From Microbacterium sp. VKM Ac-2870 (GTDB lineage: Bacteria; Actinomycetota; Actinomycetes; Actinomycetales; Microbacteriaceae), in assembly GCF_015350795.1 (NCBI RefSeq), contig NZ_JADKSH010000002.1, positions 496,001 to 560,000 of the forward strand: a stretch of DNA of 64,000 bases, read 5' to 3'. Every line of letters begins with the position of its first letter. The first letter of the stretch is position 1. The notes below the pieces were generated by a model. The model was not told where the DNA came from, made no database searches, and worked only from the letters and a program-made list of their open reading frames with translations. Of the stretch, positions 27,125-36,026 are shown piece by piece. Both the position numbers and the translations under genes were made by a program.

Positions 27125-28632
27125 CCCTTGCTCTTGGCCAGGTCGGCGAGGTTGATGCGCTCGTTCACGTTGACCGAGGGGAACCCGCTCACGTCGGTGC
27201 CGACGGCGACGATCGAGGCGCCGTTGTAGAGCCAGTCGGCGGCCTGGTCGTCGGCGACGATCTTCGCGGCTTGCTTCAGCAGGTCGGCGGCGGTCTGATC
27301 GTCGGTCGCGCTGAGCGACTGCTGGTAGAGCTTCTGCACCTCGGGGTTGTCGTAGGTGAAGTAGTAGTCGGGGTTGGCCCAGTTCTCGAAGTCGCGCGCC
27401 TCGGTGTGCAGCACGAAGCTCAGCTGGTAGTTCTTGTTGACGTACACGTCGTTGAGCCACGTCGGGAACTCGACGGACTTCACCTTCAGCGTGATGCCCA
27501 CGTCGTTCAGGTTGGACACCAAGATCTGCGACACCGTCGTCCCGTAGAACGACGGAATCGTCAGGGTGAGCGTGAGATCGCTCACGCCGGCCTCGGCGAG
27601 GAGCTTCTTCGCGGCATCCGGGTCGAACGGCGCGGTGGACGACAAGTCTTCGTAGCCGGGGTCGAGCTGCGGAATGGGGCCGTACTGCGTCGAGCCGGCG
27701 CCCAGCGCCTTCACGATCGCGTCGTGGTTGATGGCCTGGCGGATCGCCTGACGCACGCGCTTGTCGGCCAACGGGCCGGTTGTGGAGTTCATCGCGAGCG
27801 TGCCCTTGTCCGTGGACTTGCCGAGCACGAGCGCGAAGTCGCCATTCGCCTCGATCTGATCCTTCAGGTTGGCGTCGAAGCCGGTCACGACGTCGAGCTC
27901 GTGCGCCAAGGCGCCGTTGAGGGCGGCCTGATTGTCGGGGATGTAGGCGAAGACGACCTGCTTCACCTTGGCCTTGTCGCCCCAGTAGGCGTCGTTGCGG
28001 GCGAAGGTGATCGAGTCGCCCTGCTTCCAACTCGTCAGGGTGAAGGGACCGGTGCCGTTGGCCTTCGTCTTGCGGTCGGTCGTGTCGTCCTTCTTTAGAA
28101 TGAGACCGGCGCGTCCGGTGAGGTTCCAGAGCAGACTCGAGTCGGGCTGGCTGAGCGTGAGGACGATGTCCTTGCCGTTGGCGGCGATGGACTGCACGCG
28201 GGCGAGGCGCTCGGAGTCGCTGTACGACGCGTTGGACTTCACCTGCTGCAGCGACCACACGACGTCGTCCGCCGTGAGCGGCGTGCCGTCATGGAAGGTC
28301 ACGCCATCGCGCAGGGTGAACGTGTACGTGAGCTTGTCGTCGGACACCTTGTGGCTCGAGGCGAGGGTGTCGACGATCTGCTGGTCGGGCGTGCGCGAGA
28401 CCAGGCCCTGGTAGACGTTGTCGATGAGGATCTGGTCGAGCGCAGCACCCGCCGTCTGGCGGATGTCGAGGTTGCTCGGCTCGGAGACCAGGCGCACCGT
28501 GACCACCGCATCGGGGTCGGGCGTGACAGTCGTGGGGGAGGTGGTGGTGGGTGCGCCGCCGGAGCAGGCGCTGAGCAGAAGGGCGCCGGCCGCGAGAAGC
28601 GCGGCGACGGCGAGAGAGGTGCGGCGATGCAT
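27121..28632 (-). CDS. ABC transporter substrate-binding lipoprotein, family 5
   Basis: A 503-aa protein whose signal peptide ends in the lipobox LLSACSGG, so it is a lipoprotein on the outer membrane face. The family 5 (SBP_bac_5) pattern follows: RTPDQQIVDTLASS, YTFTLRDGVTFHDGTPLTADDVVWSL and KRVRQAIRQAINHDAIV. It would capture a peptide, nickel chelate or similar ligand for the four downstream genes; the ligand cannot be inferred. ATG 28632 has AAAGGA about 10 nt upstream; the longer 28689 frame would place 19 extra residues before the signal peptide. Confidence 0.92.
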   Translation of the reverse strand: MHRRTSLAVAALLAAGALLLSACSGGAPTTTSPTTVTPDPDAVVTVRLVSEPSNLDIRQTAGAALDQILIDNVYQGLVSRTPDQQIVDTLASSHKVSDDKLTYTFTLRDGVTFHDGTPLTADDVVWSLQQVKSNASYSDSERLARVQSIAANGKDIVLTLSQPDSSLLWNLTGRAGLILKKDDTTDRKTKANGTGPFTLTSWKQGDSITFARNDAYWGDKAKVKQVVFAYIPDNQAALNGALAHELDVVTGFDANLKDQIEANGDFALVLGKSTDKGTLAMNSTTGPLADKRVRQAIRQAINHDAIVKALGAGSTQYGPIPQLDPGYEDLSSTAPFDPDAAKKLLAEAGVSDLTLTLTIPSFYGTTVSQILVSNLNDVGITLKVKSVEFPTWLNDVYVNKNYQLSFVLHTEARDFENWANPDYYFTYDNPEVQKLYQQSLSATDDQTAADLLKQAAKIVADDQAADWLYNGASIVAVGTDVSGFPSVNVNERINLADLAKSKG

Positions 28633-28794
28633 GTGAGGAGTGTCCTTTCGCAAGCGCGGGCCCGCGTCTTTGCTGTTCGCACGGCCCACGATCTCGGGTG
28701 CGCGTTACAGCCTAGGCTTTGCGACGCCGGTCGCGGTCATCGGGCCGCGGCCGCCGACACCGGGCGTCACGCGGGCACGCGTTCCGTTCCGGCG

Positions 28795-29733
28795 TCAGCC
28801 GCGAGCGATCTGCGCGATCAGGCGGGCGAGCTCGACGGGCTGCTCTTCTTGCACGTTGTGCCCCGAAGGAATCTCAACGAGGGATGCCGTCGGGACCCGC
28901 TCCTGGAACTGCTCGGCATCTGCGGGCGTGACGAACCCGCGCTCTCCGCGGACGAGTGTGATCGGGGCGGAGACGGCGACCAGATCGTCCCAGCCGCTCG
29001 CGGCCAGCGCCCCGCGAAGGGCGGTGCGCTGGGCCTGTGCGCTCGCTGCGGCATCCGCGTCGCCCGCCAGAGCGTTCGCAAGGTGCGCGAAGTGGTGCTT
29101 CCACTCGACACGACCGTCGGCGCGCACGCGGGAATTGAGGGCGACGCCGCGCACCGCGGACTCACGCGATCCGCCGAGCCCGAACGCGACGGCGCGCTCG
29201 ACGAGCTCGTCGCGGCTCGCCCAGTCGGTGGGGCCTGCGAAGAAAGCGGCGATCTGCGCGGCATCCCCGTCGGGATCGATGCCGGGAGTGATGTCGACGA
29301 CGATCAGCTCGCGCACCCGTTCGGGGTGGCGTGCCGCGAGTGCGGCAGCGGTGAGTCCGCCGAGCGACTGGCCGACGAGCACCTGCGGCGATGGGGCCCA
29401 GGCCGCGAGGGCGGGGGTGATGTCCGCGGCGAGGATGCTGCCGGTGTAAGTGGCGTCGGCACGCCACGACGAGTCGCCGTGGCCGGGCAGATCGAGAGCC
29501 AGGGCGGGCAGGCCGAGCGCGAGGATGGTCGTGTCCCACGTATGCGCGTTCAGTCCGGCTCCATGCAGGAGCGTCACCTGCGGGGCGGCGAAATCTCCGC
29601 TGGTCGGATCGCCGTACTGCAGGGCGCTCACGGTGCGTCCGTCCGGCAGCGTGTGCGAGAGGCGCCGCACGGGCGGAACAGCGTCGATTCCCAGGTCGGC
29701 GGCTTGGGCGGCGAGGAAGGAGAACTCATCCAT
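28795..29733 (-). CDS. Alpha/beta hydrolase
   Basis: A 312-aa alpha/beta hydrolase-fold protein. It has the oxyanion loop VTLLHGAGLNAHTWD, LDLPGHGDSSW, the nucleophile elbow LVGQSLGGLTAAAL, and a C-terminal His in IPSGHNVQEEQP. A cap region (about 165-225) lies between core strands, typical of esterases or C-C hydrolases with small-molecule substrates. The true substrate is unknown. It is a single gene, upstream of which lies a dispersed repeat and the divergent AhpD-like gene. Confidence 0.85.
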   Translation of the reverse strand: MDEFSFLAAQAADLGIDAVPPVRRLSHTLPDGRTVSALQYGDPTSGDFAAPQVTLLHGAGLNAHTWDTTILALGLPALALDLPGHGDSSWRADATYTGSILAADITPALAAWAPSPQVLVGQSLGGLTAAALAARHPERVRELIVVDITPGIDPDGDAAQIAAFFAGPTDWASRDELVERAVAFGLGGSRESAVRGVALNSRVRADGRVEWKHHFAHLANALAGDADAAASAQAQRTALRGALAASGWDDLVAVSAPITLVRGERGFVTPADAEQFQERVPTASLVEIPSGHNVQEEQPVELARLIAQIARG

Positions 29734-29747
29734 CCGGCCATTGTGCC

Positions 29748-29790
29748 GCGTTTCGACTCGCGCCTGTGGCGCGCGCTCAACGACCGGGGC
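29748..29790. repeat. Dispersed GTTTCGACTCG element, copy C
   Basis: Starts GCGTTTCGACTCG and ends GCTCAACGACCGGGG(C). It lies between divergent genes, as copy B does. Confidence 0.7.
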
Positions 29791-29864
29791 GGAGGGATGC
29801 AGGGTCCCGATCGTTGGGCGAGCGGGGTGGGGCGAAACGCAGCGTCATCGTGGCGCGGCGGCTC

Positions 29865-29870
29865 TAGGCT
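29865..29870 (+). promoter_or_regulatory. -10 box of leaderless AhpD-like gene promoter
   Basis: TAGGCT lies six bases before ATG 29877, with no Shine-Dalgarno sequence. Confidence 0.5.
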
Positions 29871-29876
29871 GGGCGC

Positions 29877-30380
29877 ATGAGCACGGAGCGTCGCGTCCAT
29901 CTGTCCCGGTCGGCCCGTCCGGCCTACGACGCTCTCGAGGCGTTCTCGCAGACGGTCGGCACGATCGCGGCCGACGCCGGCATCGATGCCCGCCTGCGTG
30001 AGCTCGTGCTCATCCATGCCTCGCAGCTCAACGGCTGTGCCTACTGCGTGCGCGTGCACGTCGATCGCGCTGTCGCGGCCGGTCTGACGGCCGATGACAT
30101 CGCCCAATTGGCGACCTGGCGTGAATCGGGCATCTTCACTGCGCGTGAGCGTGCGGCACTCGAACTCGCCGAGTGCTATGTCTTCATCCACGAAGAGGGG
30201 GTGCCCGACGAGGTGTACGACCGCGTCGGCGGCATCCTGTCCGAGAAGGAGTACGTCGCCGTCAGCTGGCTGCTCATCTCCATCAACGCGTTCAATCGCC
30301 TCACGATCGCCGGCAAGTACCCCGTACCGCCGCGGTCGGGTGAGAAGACGGACGGAGGCGCGGGGAGCGGTACCGCATGA
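29877..30380 (+). CDS. Carboxymuconolactone decarboxylase / AhpD-like protein
   Basis: A 167-aa all-helical protein with LRELVLIHASQLNGCAYCVRVHVDRAVAAGL, the CxxCxxxH redox motif of the AhpD group, where the Cys pair works as a peroxidase or reductant partner. Helical FTARERAALELAECYVFI matches the second half of the domain. Such proteins act in peroxide defence or as small thiol oxidoreductases; here the partner is not known. Its stop overlaps the start of the phosphatase gene by 4 bp, so the two form an operon. Confidence 0.87.
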   Translation: MSTERRVHLSRSARPAYDALEAFSQTVGTIAADAGIDARLRELVLIHASQLNGCAYCVRVHVDRAVAAGLTADDIAQLATWRESGIFTARERAALELAECYVFIHEEGVPDEVYDRVGGILSEKEYVAVSWLLISINAFNRLTIAGKYPVPPRSGEKTDGGAGSGTA

Positions 30381-31087
30381 GTATCGTTCCCGGAGCCCTC
30401 AACTTCCGCGACGTCGGCGGTCTGCCTGCCGGCGCGTCCCGCACCCGGCAGAACGTGCTCTTCCGCTCGGGCCACCTCGCCGGACTCGGCGACGACGGGC
30501 GCCGCGCGCTCGCCGGGCTCGGCATACGTCGCATCGTCGACCTGCGTGCCGACGAGGAGGTGGCCTCCGAGCCGAGCCGCCTGGCGGATCTCGATATCGA
30601 GACCGTCCGGATTCCGCTCTTCCTCGGCTCGGCGGCCTCGTTCTTCGTCGATGACCTGTCGCTGGGCGAGATGTACCGCGGCCTCGTCGACGACTCCGCC
30701 GACCGGCTCGTCGCGGCCGCGCGTGCCGTGGTGTCGGCTCAGCCGGTGCTCGTGCACTGCAGTGTGGGCAAGGATCGCACCGGAGTCACCGTGGGGCTGC
30801 TGCTGGCGGCGGCAGGGGTCGACGAGGAGGCGATCATCGACGACTATGCGCGCACCGAGGCGATGCTGCCGCCCGAGCGCAACGCGCGCGTACTGGCGTA
30901 CCTGCGCGCCATCCATCCGCATGCCCGCCACCTCGACGATCTCGCCACCCGCTCGCCGGCATCGGTGATGCGCGACCTCTTGATCTCCGTGCGGGAACGC
31001 TACGGGTCGGCGGCCGGATATCTCCGCGCGCACGGCCTCGACGCCGCCGACATAGATCGGTGGGAGGACGCTCTCATCGCACGCTGA
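30377..31087 (+). CDS. Tyrosine-protein phosphatase (IphP/PtpB type)
   Basis: A 236-aa dual-specificity-type phosphatase. It starts SIVPGALNFRDVGGLPAG (family lead) and has the active-site P-loop VLVHCSVGKDRTGVTVGLLL, the CX5R motif with Cys nucleophile, preceded by ADEEVASEPSRLADL. PtpB relatives act on phosphotyrosine or phosphoinositides. It is coupled to the AhpD-like gene by ATGA. The stop codon is the first part of the iron box controlling the next gene. Confidence 0.9.
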   Translation: MSIVPGALNFRDVGGLPAGASRTRQNVLFRSGHLAGLGDDGRRALAGLGIRRIVDLRADEEVASEPSRLADLDIETVRIPLFLGSAASFFVDDLSLGEMYRGLVDDSADRLVAAARAVVSAQPVLVHCSVGKDRTGVTVGLLLAAAGVDEEAIIDDYARTEAMLPPERNARVLAYLRAIHPHARHLDDLATRSPASVMRDLLISVRERYGSAAGYLRAHGLDAADIDRWEDALIAR

Positions 31088-31103
31088 GGTAAGGCTCGCC
31101 TTA
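31085..31103 (+). promoter_or_regulatory. IdeR/DtxR-type iron box
   Basis: TGAGGTAAGGCTCGCCTTA is a 19-bp near-palindrome close to the DtxR/IdeR consensus TTAGGTTAGGCTAACCTAA. It overlaps the expected -35 position of the promoter whose -10 box is TATGCT at 31111-31116. Iron-loaded repressor should shut off the SIP gene. Confidence 0.75.
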
Positions 31104-31125
31104 ACGAGAGTATGCTGGGATCATC

Positions 31126-31632
31126 ATGACGACCTCCGCGACCCGTGCCGTGCACGACGAGACCGTCTGCAAGGCGTCTCGGCACGCGCGCGTGCAGCAC
31201 CTGATCACGGCGGACGAGGACTCGCTGGCCGAGCTCGAGGCGCTCATTGCGACGCTGCCCATCTGCTCGACCGGTCGCGTGTTCATCGAGGTGCCCGACG
31301 AGACGTGGGTTGCTCCGCTGACGGTGCCGGCCCGCATGGTGGTCACGTGGCTCGACCGTTCGCGTCGCAGCGGCGCCCCCGGCACGAGCCGCGCCTGCGC
31401 CCCCGGTTTGGCGCTCAGCAGGGCCGTGACGGCCTGGGCTGACGAGATGCTCTGCGCAGACACCTCCGACGGCGATGTGGATGCCGCGGCGTGCGTCGAC
31501 GGCACCCGCATCTTCCTCTTGGGCGGCTTTCTCGGCACGGCCGACATCTTCGATCACCTGACCGAGCGCCTCGGCGTTGCGCCCTCGTCAGTGCACACGC
31601 CCGAGCGTTTCGGCCTCGTCAGCGTGCGCTGA
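31126..31632 (+). CDS. SIP-domain protein (siderophore-interacting family, short form)
   Basis: A 168-aa protein. The sequence RHARVQHLITADEDSLAELEALIATLPICSTGRVFIEVPDE, with a later RIFLLGGFLGTADIFDHL, matches the C-terminal NAD(P)H-side SIP domain of siderophore-interacting flavin reductases. The N-terminal FAD-binding half present in full-length proteins (about 280 aa) is absent, so iron-siderophore reduction would need a partner flavoprotein or another role. The iron box upstream strongly links it to iron supply. The 3' end overlaps the convergent peptidase-like gene by 14 bp. Confidence 0.8.
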   Translation: MTTSATRAVHDETVCKASRHARVQHLITADEDSLAELEALIATLPICSTGRVFIEVPDETWVAPLTVPARMVVTWLDRSRRSGAPGTSRACAPGLALSRAVTAWADEMLCADTSDGDVDAAACVDGTRIFLLGGFLGTADIFDHLTERLGVAPSSVHTPERFGLVSVR

Positions 31633-32107
31633 CCCCGGCCCGCGGCGCCGGCGGTGCCGACGAACCGCGTGGTACATAGTTGCCGTCTTCGAGACCCGCG
31701 AGGATCTCGAATCTGTTCGTCAACGGGTTGCGTCCCGCGATGAGGTACAGCAGCGGCATCAGGAACCCGTATCGCCGCCACTGCCGCGCGTGCACCGCTT
31801 CGTGGCGCAGCACGGCGTCGTCGATGCGCGGCGAATCGGTGAGGAAGCATCCCCCCACACACACGCCGCCGCGTCCGAACGTCCACGACGGCATGCCCGT
31901 GAAGATCCAGAGTCCTTCGCGGCGTTCGATGCGCCCCGTCGACCAGAGCGAGCCCCACAGCCAGCCGACGGTCGTACCCCACAGGTAGCCGGCGACGCTG
32001 ACAGGGGAATCCAGGAGGAGGCCGGGGATGGCCCTGTCGAGGCGCCGCCCGCGCGCGACGGCGCGCGCGGCCCGCTGCTGCCAGCCGGCCGGAGGCGTCG
32101 CGATCAC
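31619..32107 (-). CDS. Hypothetical membrane-associated protein with HEAVHARQW motif
   Basis: A 162-aa protein with LLLDSPVSVAGYLWGTTVGWLWGSLW near the N-terminus (a probable membrane or hairpin segment), and DAVLRHEAVHARQWRRYGF, an HExxH-like metal-binding motif also seen in DUF4157-like and BlaR/M56-related proteins. It may be a small metal-binding protein rather than a full peptidase. GTG 32107 overlaps the arginase stop by 4 bp, so the two are an operon. Function unknown. Confidence 0.75.
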   Translation of the reverse strand: MIATPPAGWQQRAARAVARGRRLDRAIPGLLLDSPVSVAGYLWGTTVGWLWGSLWSTGRIERREGLWIFTGMPSWTFGRGGVCVGGCFLTDSPRIDDAVLRHEAVHARQWRRYGFLMPLLYLIAGRNPLTNRFEILAGLEDGNYVPRGSSAPPAPRAGVSAR

Positions 32108-32916
32108 GCGAGGGCTCCGACGATGCGCAGGATGGTGCCGAGATCGTCGGCGGCGGCCGCGGGCGACGCCGGCACGAAGCCGGAGATCGAGGAACCGACG
32201 AGCGGCAGACGGGCTCGCGCCGCGGCGATCGCGGCGGTCAGCTGCTCGAGGGTGAGCCCGAACGGGGTGGGGAGGGCGACCGCGGTGAGCACGGCGGGAT
32301 CGAGAACGTCGAGGTCGACGTGGATGTAGATCGCCTCGGCGCCGGTGGCGGCGACCGCCTCGACGAGCGCGGCGGGGTCGGCCGCGGCATCCACGTCGAT
32401 GGTGTGCAGGCCGCTGGTCGCGAGGTACGCGGCTTCGGCGACGTCGAGGTCGCGGGCGCCCACGAGCACCGCGCGGTCGAGCGCGAGTGCGCCGCTGCCG
32501 GGCACCGGGGTGGCCGCCCACGTGGCGCGCAGCGCCATGCCGCCGAAGGCTCCGGACGGCGAGGTCTCGGGGGTGTGCAGATCACCGTGGGCGTCGAACC
32601 ACACGACGGCGAGCGTCGGGTGTGCGGCGGCCGCGTGCGCGATCGCGGGCACCGCGACGCCGCAGTCGCCACCGATGACGAGCGCGGGCTCGTCATCGGT
32701 GGCGAGCACCGCGGTCAGCGCATCGGCGACCCGCGTCAGCGCGCTGAAACGGCGGATGCCGGTCTCGAGCGATTCACCGGCCTCGGCCGGCACCTCCACG
32801 CGCGTGGTCGCGGTGCGGGGCAGGTCGCCGGCGATCGCGTCGGCGCCGTCGACCAGCAGCATCGCGCGGGCAGCGGGGGAGCCCTGCCACTGGGGGACCA
32901 CCACGAAACGGGTCAT
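32104..32916 (-). CDS. Arginase/agmatinase family protein
   Basis: A 270-aa ureohydrolase-fold protein. The manganese-binding motifs are present in modified form: VIGGDCGVAVPA (usual GGDHS), VVWFDAHGDLHTPE (DAHxD) and IYIHVDLDVLDPA (DxDxxDP). The Cys in place of His in the first motif departs from classic arginase and is common in formiminoglutamase-like and uncharacterised members. The substrate is therefore uncertain. ATG 32916 has GAAGG six bases upstream; the longer 32946 frame is not supported. It is followed, overlapping, by the HEAVH gene. Confidence 0.85.
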   Translation of the reverse strand: MTRFVVVPQWQGSPAARAMLLVDGADAIAGDLPRTATTRVEVPAEAGESLETGIRRFSALTRVADALTAVLATDDEPALVIGGDCGVAVPAIAHAAAAHPTLAVVWFDAHGDLHTPETSPSGAFGGMALRATWAATPVPGSGALALDRAVLVGARDLDVAEAAYLATSGLHTIDVDAAADPAALVEAVAATGAEAIYIHVDLDVLDPAVLTAVALPTPFGLTLEQLTAAIAAARARLPLVGSSISGFVPASPAAAADDLGTILRIVGALA

Positions 32917-32976
32917 GACGCCTTCTTTCCATCGCGAAACACCCACCGCGGCGCAACGTTCCGCGGTGACACCCCT

Positions 32977-33016
32977 CGTCCCGAGAGAACGGCAGCAGCC
33001 GGGATCTCTCGGGACG
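32977..33016 (-). terminator. Terminator hairpin after pspA
   Basis: CGTCCCGAGAGA (32977-32988) and TCTCTCGGGACG (33005-33016) are perfectly complementary 12-bp arms. It lies between the end of pspA and the arginase gene on the same strand. No T-run is visible. Confidence 0.6.
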
Positions 33017-33029
33017 GCGGGCGGTGGTC

Positions 33030-33767
33030 TTACTGCTCGATTGCGGGCGACGCGGTGCCGCCGGTCTTCAGAGCGGCCAGGCGTGCCTCGACCTCGGTGA
33101 GCTCACCGACGTCTTCGAGCTCGTTGAACTGGGCATCCAGGCTGGATGCCGCGAGCTCCGCCTTGCCGGCGGCGAGCGCCTCCTGGCGGCGCACCTTGTC
33201 CTCGAAGCGGCCGAGCTCGCTCGTCGGGTCGAGGACGTCGATCGACTTCACGGCGTCGTGCACCTTGGTCTGCGCTTCGGCGGTCTTGGCACGCGCGAGC
33301 AGTTCGCTGCGCTTGGCCTTCAGCTGCTCGAGCTTCTGCTTCATGCCGTTGAGACCGTCTTTGAGCTTGTCGACGACCTCGGTCTGCGACGTGATCGTGG
33401 GCTGCACGGCCCGCGCTTCGTTCTCCTCACCGATCTGGCGCTGCAGCGCGATCTTGGCGAGGTTGTCGAACTTGTCGGCATCCGTCGCGTTTCCGGCCGC
33501 GCGCAGCTCGTCGGCCTTGCGGCTGGCGGCGAGGGCCTTGTTTCCCCACTCGGCCGCCGCGCGGACGTCCTCTTCATGGTCGCGCTCGAGCAGACGCAGG
33601 TTGCCGATGGTCTCGGCGATCGCCGACTCCGCATCAGCGATCGAGTTGGTGTAGTCGCGCACCAGCTGGTCGAGCATCTTCTGCGGGTCTTCGGCGGAAT
33701 CGAGCATCGCGTTGATGTTCGCCTTCATGAGGGTCGAGATGCGGCCGAAGATGGACTGCTTTGCCAT
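33030..33767 (-). CDS. pspA: PspA/IM30 family envelope stress protein
   Basis: A 245-aa mostly helical coiled-coil protein starting MAKQSIFGRISTLMKANINAMLDSAEDPQKMLDQLVRDYTNS, the canonical PspA amphipathic helix and hairpin start. Heptad-rich segments (LRLLERDHEEDVRAAAEWGNKAL, MKQKLEQLKAKRSELLARA) run to about residue 220. PspA/IM30/Vipp1 proteins assemble as ESCRT-III-like scaffolds on damaged membranes. The gene lies just downstream of a TPM-domain gene on the same strand (78-bp gap), and the two are likely one unit. Confidence 0.93.
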   Translation of the reverse strand: MAKQSIFGRISTLMKANINAMLDSAEDPQKMLDQLVRDYTNSIADAESAIAETIGNLRLLERDHEEDVRAAAEWGNKALAASRKADELRAAGNATDADKFDNLAKIALQRQIGEENEARAVQPTITSQTEVVDKLKDGLNGMKQKLEQLKAKRSELLARAKTAEAQTKVHDAVKSIDVLDPTSELGRFEDKVRRQEALAAGKAELAASSLDAQFNELEDVGELTEVEARLAALKTGGTASPAIEQ

Positions 33768-33845
33768 CGTTTTTCCTTTCCTAACGGGAAACTGCGGGGA
33801 CTGCGTGCGAGGTCGTGCGTGTGCGGCGGTCGATCGGATGCCGAG

Positions 33846-35852
33846 TCAGAAGCGTCCACCTCCACGGCGGGAGCGGCTGCCGGCGCCGCCGAAGCCACCG
33901 GGGGAGATGCCGCCGCCGAATCCACCGCCGCCGAAGCCGCCTCCGCGGCTTCCGCCGCCACGGCCGCCTCCGCCGAGGAGCGAGTTGATGACGATCCCGC
34001 CGAGTATGGCGCCCATCATGTCGCCTCCGCCTCCGCGCTGCGGGGCCGACCCGCCGAACATGCCGCCCTGGAAGACGCCCACGTCGTTCTGGGCGGCCTG
34101 CATGGCGCGCGTCGCCAACTCGTGTGCGCGCTGGGCAGCGGGCAGCGCCTGTGCGGGGTCGCTCTGCTCGAGCTGGCGGGCCTGCACCAGCGATGCCCCC
34201 GCCTCGGCCAGTCGCGTGCGCGCTTCGGCGCCGACCGCGCCGCGGCGCGAGGAGATGAAGTCCTCTGCGGCGGAGATCTCGCCCCGCGCCTGTGCGATTA
34301 TCGCGCCCAGCTGCTGGGCGGCTCGGGCGGCCTGCTGCTGGGCATCGCGAACGCCCGCGAGCACCGCGTCGATCTGGGCGTTGGCGCGGTCGAGGCTGTC
34401 GCGTGCGAACAACGGCCGCTTGGCGGTTCCCATGGTGAGAGCCCGTGCGGCATCCACCTGCTCACGGGTGGCGGCGATCACCGGCGCGAGACGTCCGTCG
34501 GCATCCGGCAGCGCCGTGGCCGCCGCGATATCGGACTCGAGTTCGCCAATGAGGGCGGCCGCGTCGGTCTCGGCCTGCGCGAGGTCGGCGCCGAGCCGGC
34601 CGATCGCGCTCTGCAGAACCTGGGCTTGGCCGACGGCATCCTCGGCGGCGCGAATGCTCACCGCGGCTGCGGAGGCCTTTCCGGCGCCGATCTGCTCCTG
34701 CGCGGCGCGCACCTGCGTGTCGGCGAAGTCGAGCCGCTGCTGCGCCTGCTCGGGGTTGTCGGCGATCGGTGCAAGCGCACGCGGGTCATAGGAGCCCTGC
34801 AGACCTGCGAGGGCGGCCGCCGCAGCGTCGTGTTCGGCGCCGACGGTGGCACGCAGCTGCTGGATGCGCACGAGCGCCTCGGGAGCGTTCTGCTCCAGCT
34901 GGCGCAGTTCGGCGAAGTCGGCGGCCTTCTCATCGAGCTGCGCGTTGGCGGCGTCGCAGAGTTCGATGATGCGGGTGGTCCAGGTGCGGACATCGCTCTC
35001 GCTGTCGGGCTCGGCGTCATCGAGCCGCTGCTTCAGTGAGAATGCCTCGTCGAGCTGAGTCTTCGCGCTCGCGAGCGCGGTCTCGAACTCGCGGGCGGCG
35101 TCGTCGCCGAACTGGGCGCGTGCGAAGCCCAGCTCCTGTTCGCTGGTCTTCACGGCATCGTCTGTCTGCACGAGCGCGGACGAGGCCCGGCGCGAGAGAT
35201 CGTCGATACTCTCCTGCGGTGCGTCCGCCGAGCCTCCGCTCGCGTCGTTGGTCTGACGCCCCCGACGGCGCGAGCGCAGGACGATCCAGACCACGAGGGC
35301 GGCCAGAGCCACGAGCACCACGATGAGCAGAATCGGCACGAGCAGCGCGCCGCCGGGCGTGGTCGCCGCCCCCGTGCCTCCCGCGATCGCGTCGGCCAAG
35401 CCGTCGGCGGCGGATGTGGCCGCGCCGACCCAGTTGCCTGAGCTGAGGGCGGGCTGCACCCGCTGCTGTTCGATGGTGGTCAGCTCATCACCGGTGACGG
35501 GACCGGCCGAATAGCCCGACAGGTAGTACTGACGACCGTCGGTCGAAATCGCCAGAAGATACTGATGCGGGCCGAGCCCATTGTTCTGCGCGGTCTGGTT
35601 CGCCCATTCCTCTGGAGACGACGGATCGGTGAACTGAGGCACGTAGGCGACCCACATGTCGACGCCGGAGCTGGCGGTGAGCGCGCGCAGCCGGGTGTCG
35701 ACTTCGGAGATCTGGGCGCCGGAGAGAACTCCCGACTGATCGACGACGCGCGACGAACTGAGCGCGACCGGCCCCGTTGCGACAGCGACGGCGGCGCCTC
35801 CGAGGACGATCGCCGCTGCCGCCGTCAGAGCCAGCCACAGACGCGCACGCAT
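33846..35852 (-). CDS. TPM-domain membrane protein with coiled-coil and Gly-rich tail
   Basis: A 668-aa protein. A signal peptide (WLALTAAAAIVLGGAAVAVA) leads to a TPM domain (about 30-150: RVVDQSGVLSGAQISEVDTRLRAL, YLLAISTDGRQYYLSG). A membrane helix (about 168-192) is followed by a long Ala/Gln/Glu-rich coiled-coil region (200-600) and a C-terminal stretch of Gly-Gly-Gly/Phe repeats ending SRRGGGRF. TPM proteins with Psp partners are found in envelope-stress loci of Actinomycetota. The TPM domain is predicted outside, and the coiled-coil part inside. It precedes pspA. Confidence 0.85.
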   Translation of the reverse strand: MRARLWLALTAAAAIVLGGAAVAVATGPVALSSSRVVDQSGVLSGAQISEVDTRLRALTASSGVDMWVAYVPQFTDPSSPEEWANQTAQNNGLGPHQYLLAISTDGRQYYLSGYSAGPVTGDELTTIEQQRVQPALSSGNWVGAATSAADGLADAIAGGTGAATTPGGALLVPILLIVVLVALAALVVWIVLRSRRRGRQTNDASGGSADAPQESIDDLSRRASSALVQTDDAVKTSEQELGFARAQFGDDAAREFETALASAKTQLDEAFSLKQRLDDAEPDSESDVRTWTTRIIELCDAANAQLDEKAADFAELRQLEQNAPEALVRIQQLRATVGAEHDAAAAALAGLQGSYDPRALAPIADNPEQAQQRLDFADTQVRAAQEQIGAGKASAAAVSIRAAEDAVGQAQVLQSAIGRLGADLAQAETDAAALIGELESDIAAATALPDADGRLAPVIAATREQVDAARALTMGTAKRPLFARDSLDRANAQIDAVLAGVRDAQQQAARAAQQLGAIIAQARGEISAAEDFISSRRGAVGAEARTRLAEAGASLVQARQLEQSDPAQALPAAQRAHELATRAMQAAQNDVGVFQGGMFGGSAPQRGGGGDMMGAILGGIVINSLLGGGGRGGGSRGGGFGGGGFGGGISPGGFGGAGSRSRRGGGRF

Positions 35853-36026
35853 GCGTGTTCCTCCCCTGCGCGAGGTGCGGGTTCCTCGCGCCCTCCCGCC
35901 GATCCTATGCCCCGAAACTGAGCAGAGGATAGGCGGCCTGCGGGCTCGCCGTGGGTCTCAGCGCCCGCGGCTCGGCGTGCTCGCCCTGCCCCGTCGGCCC
36001 GGTAAGGTGTCGCCTTCGGAGGAACC

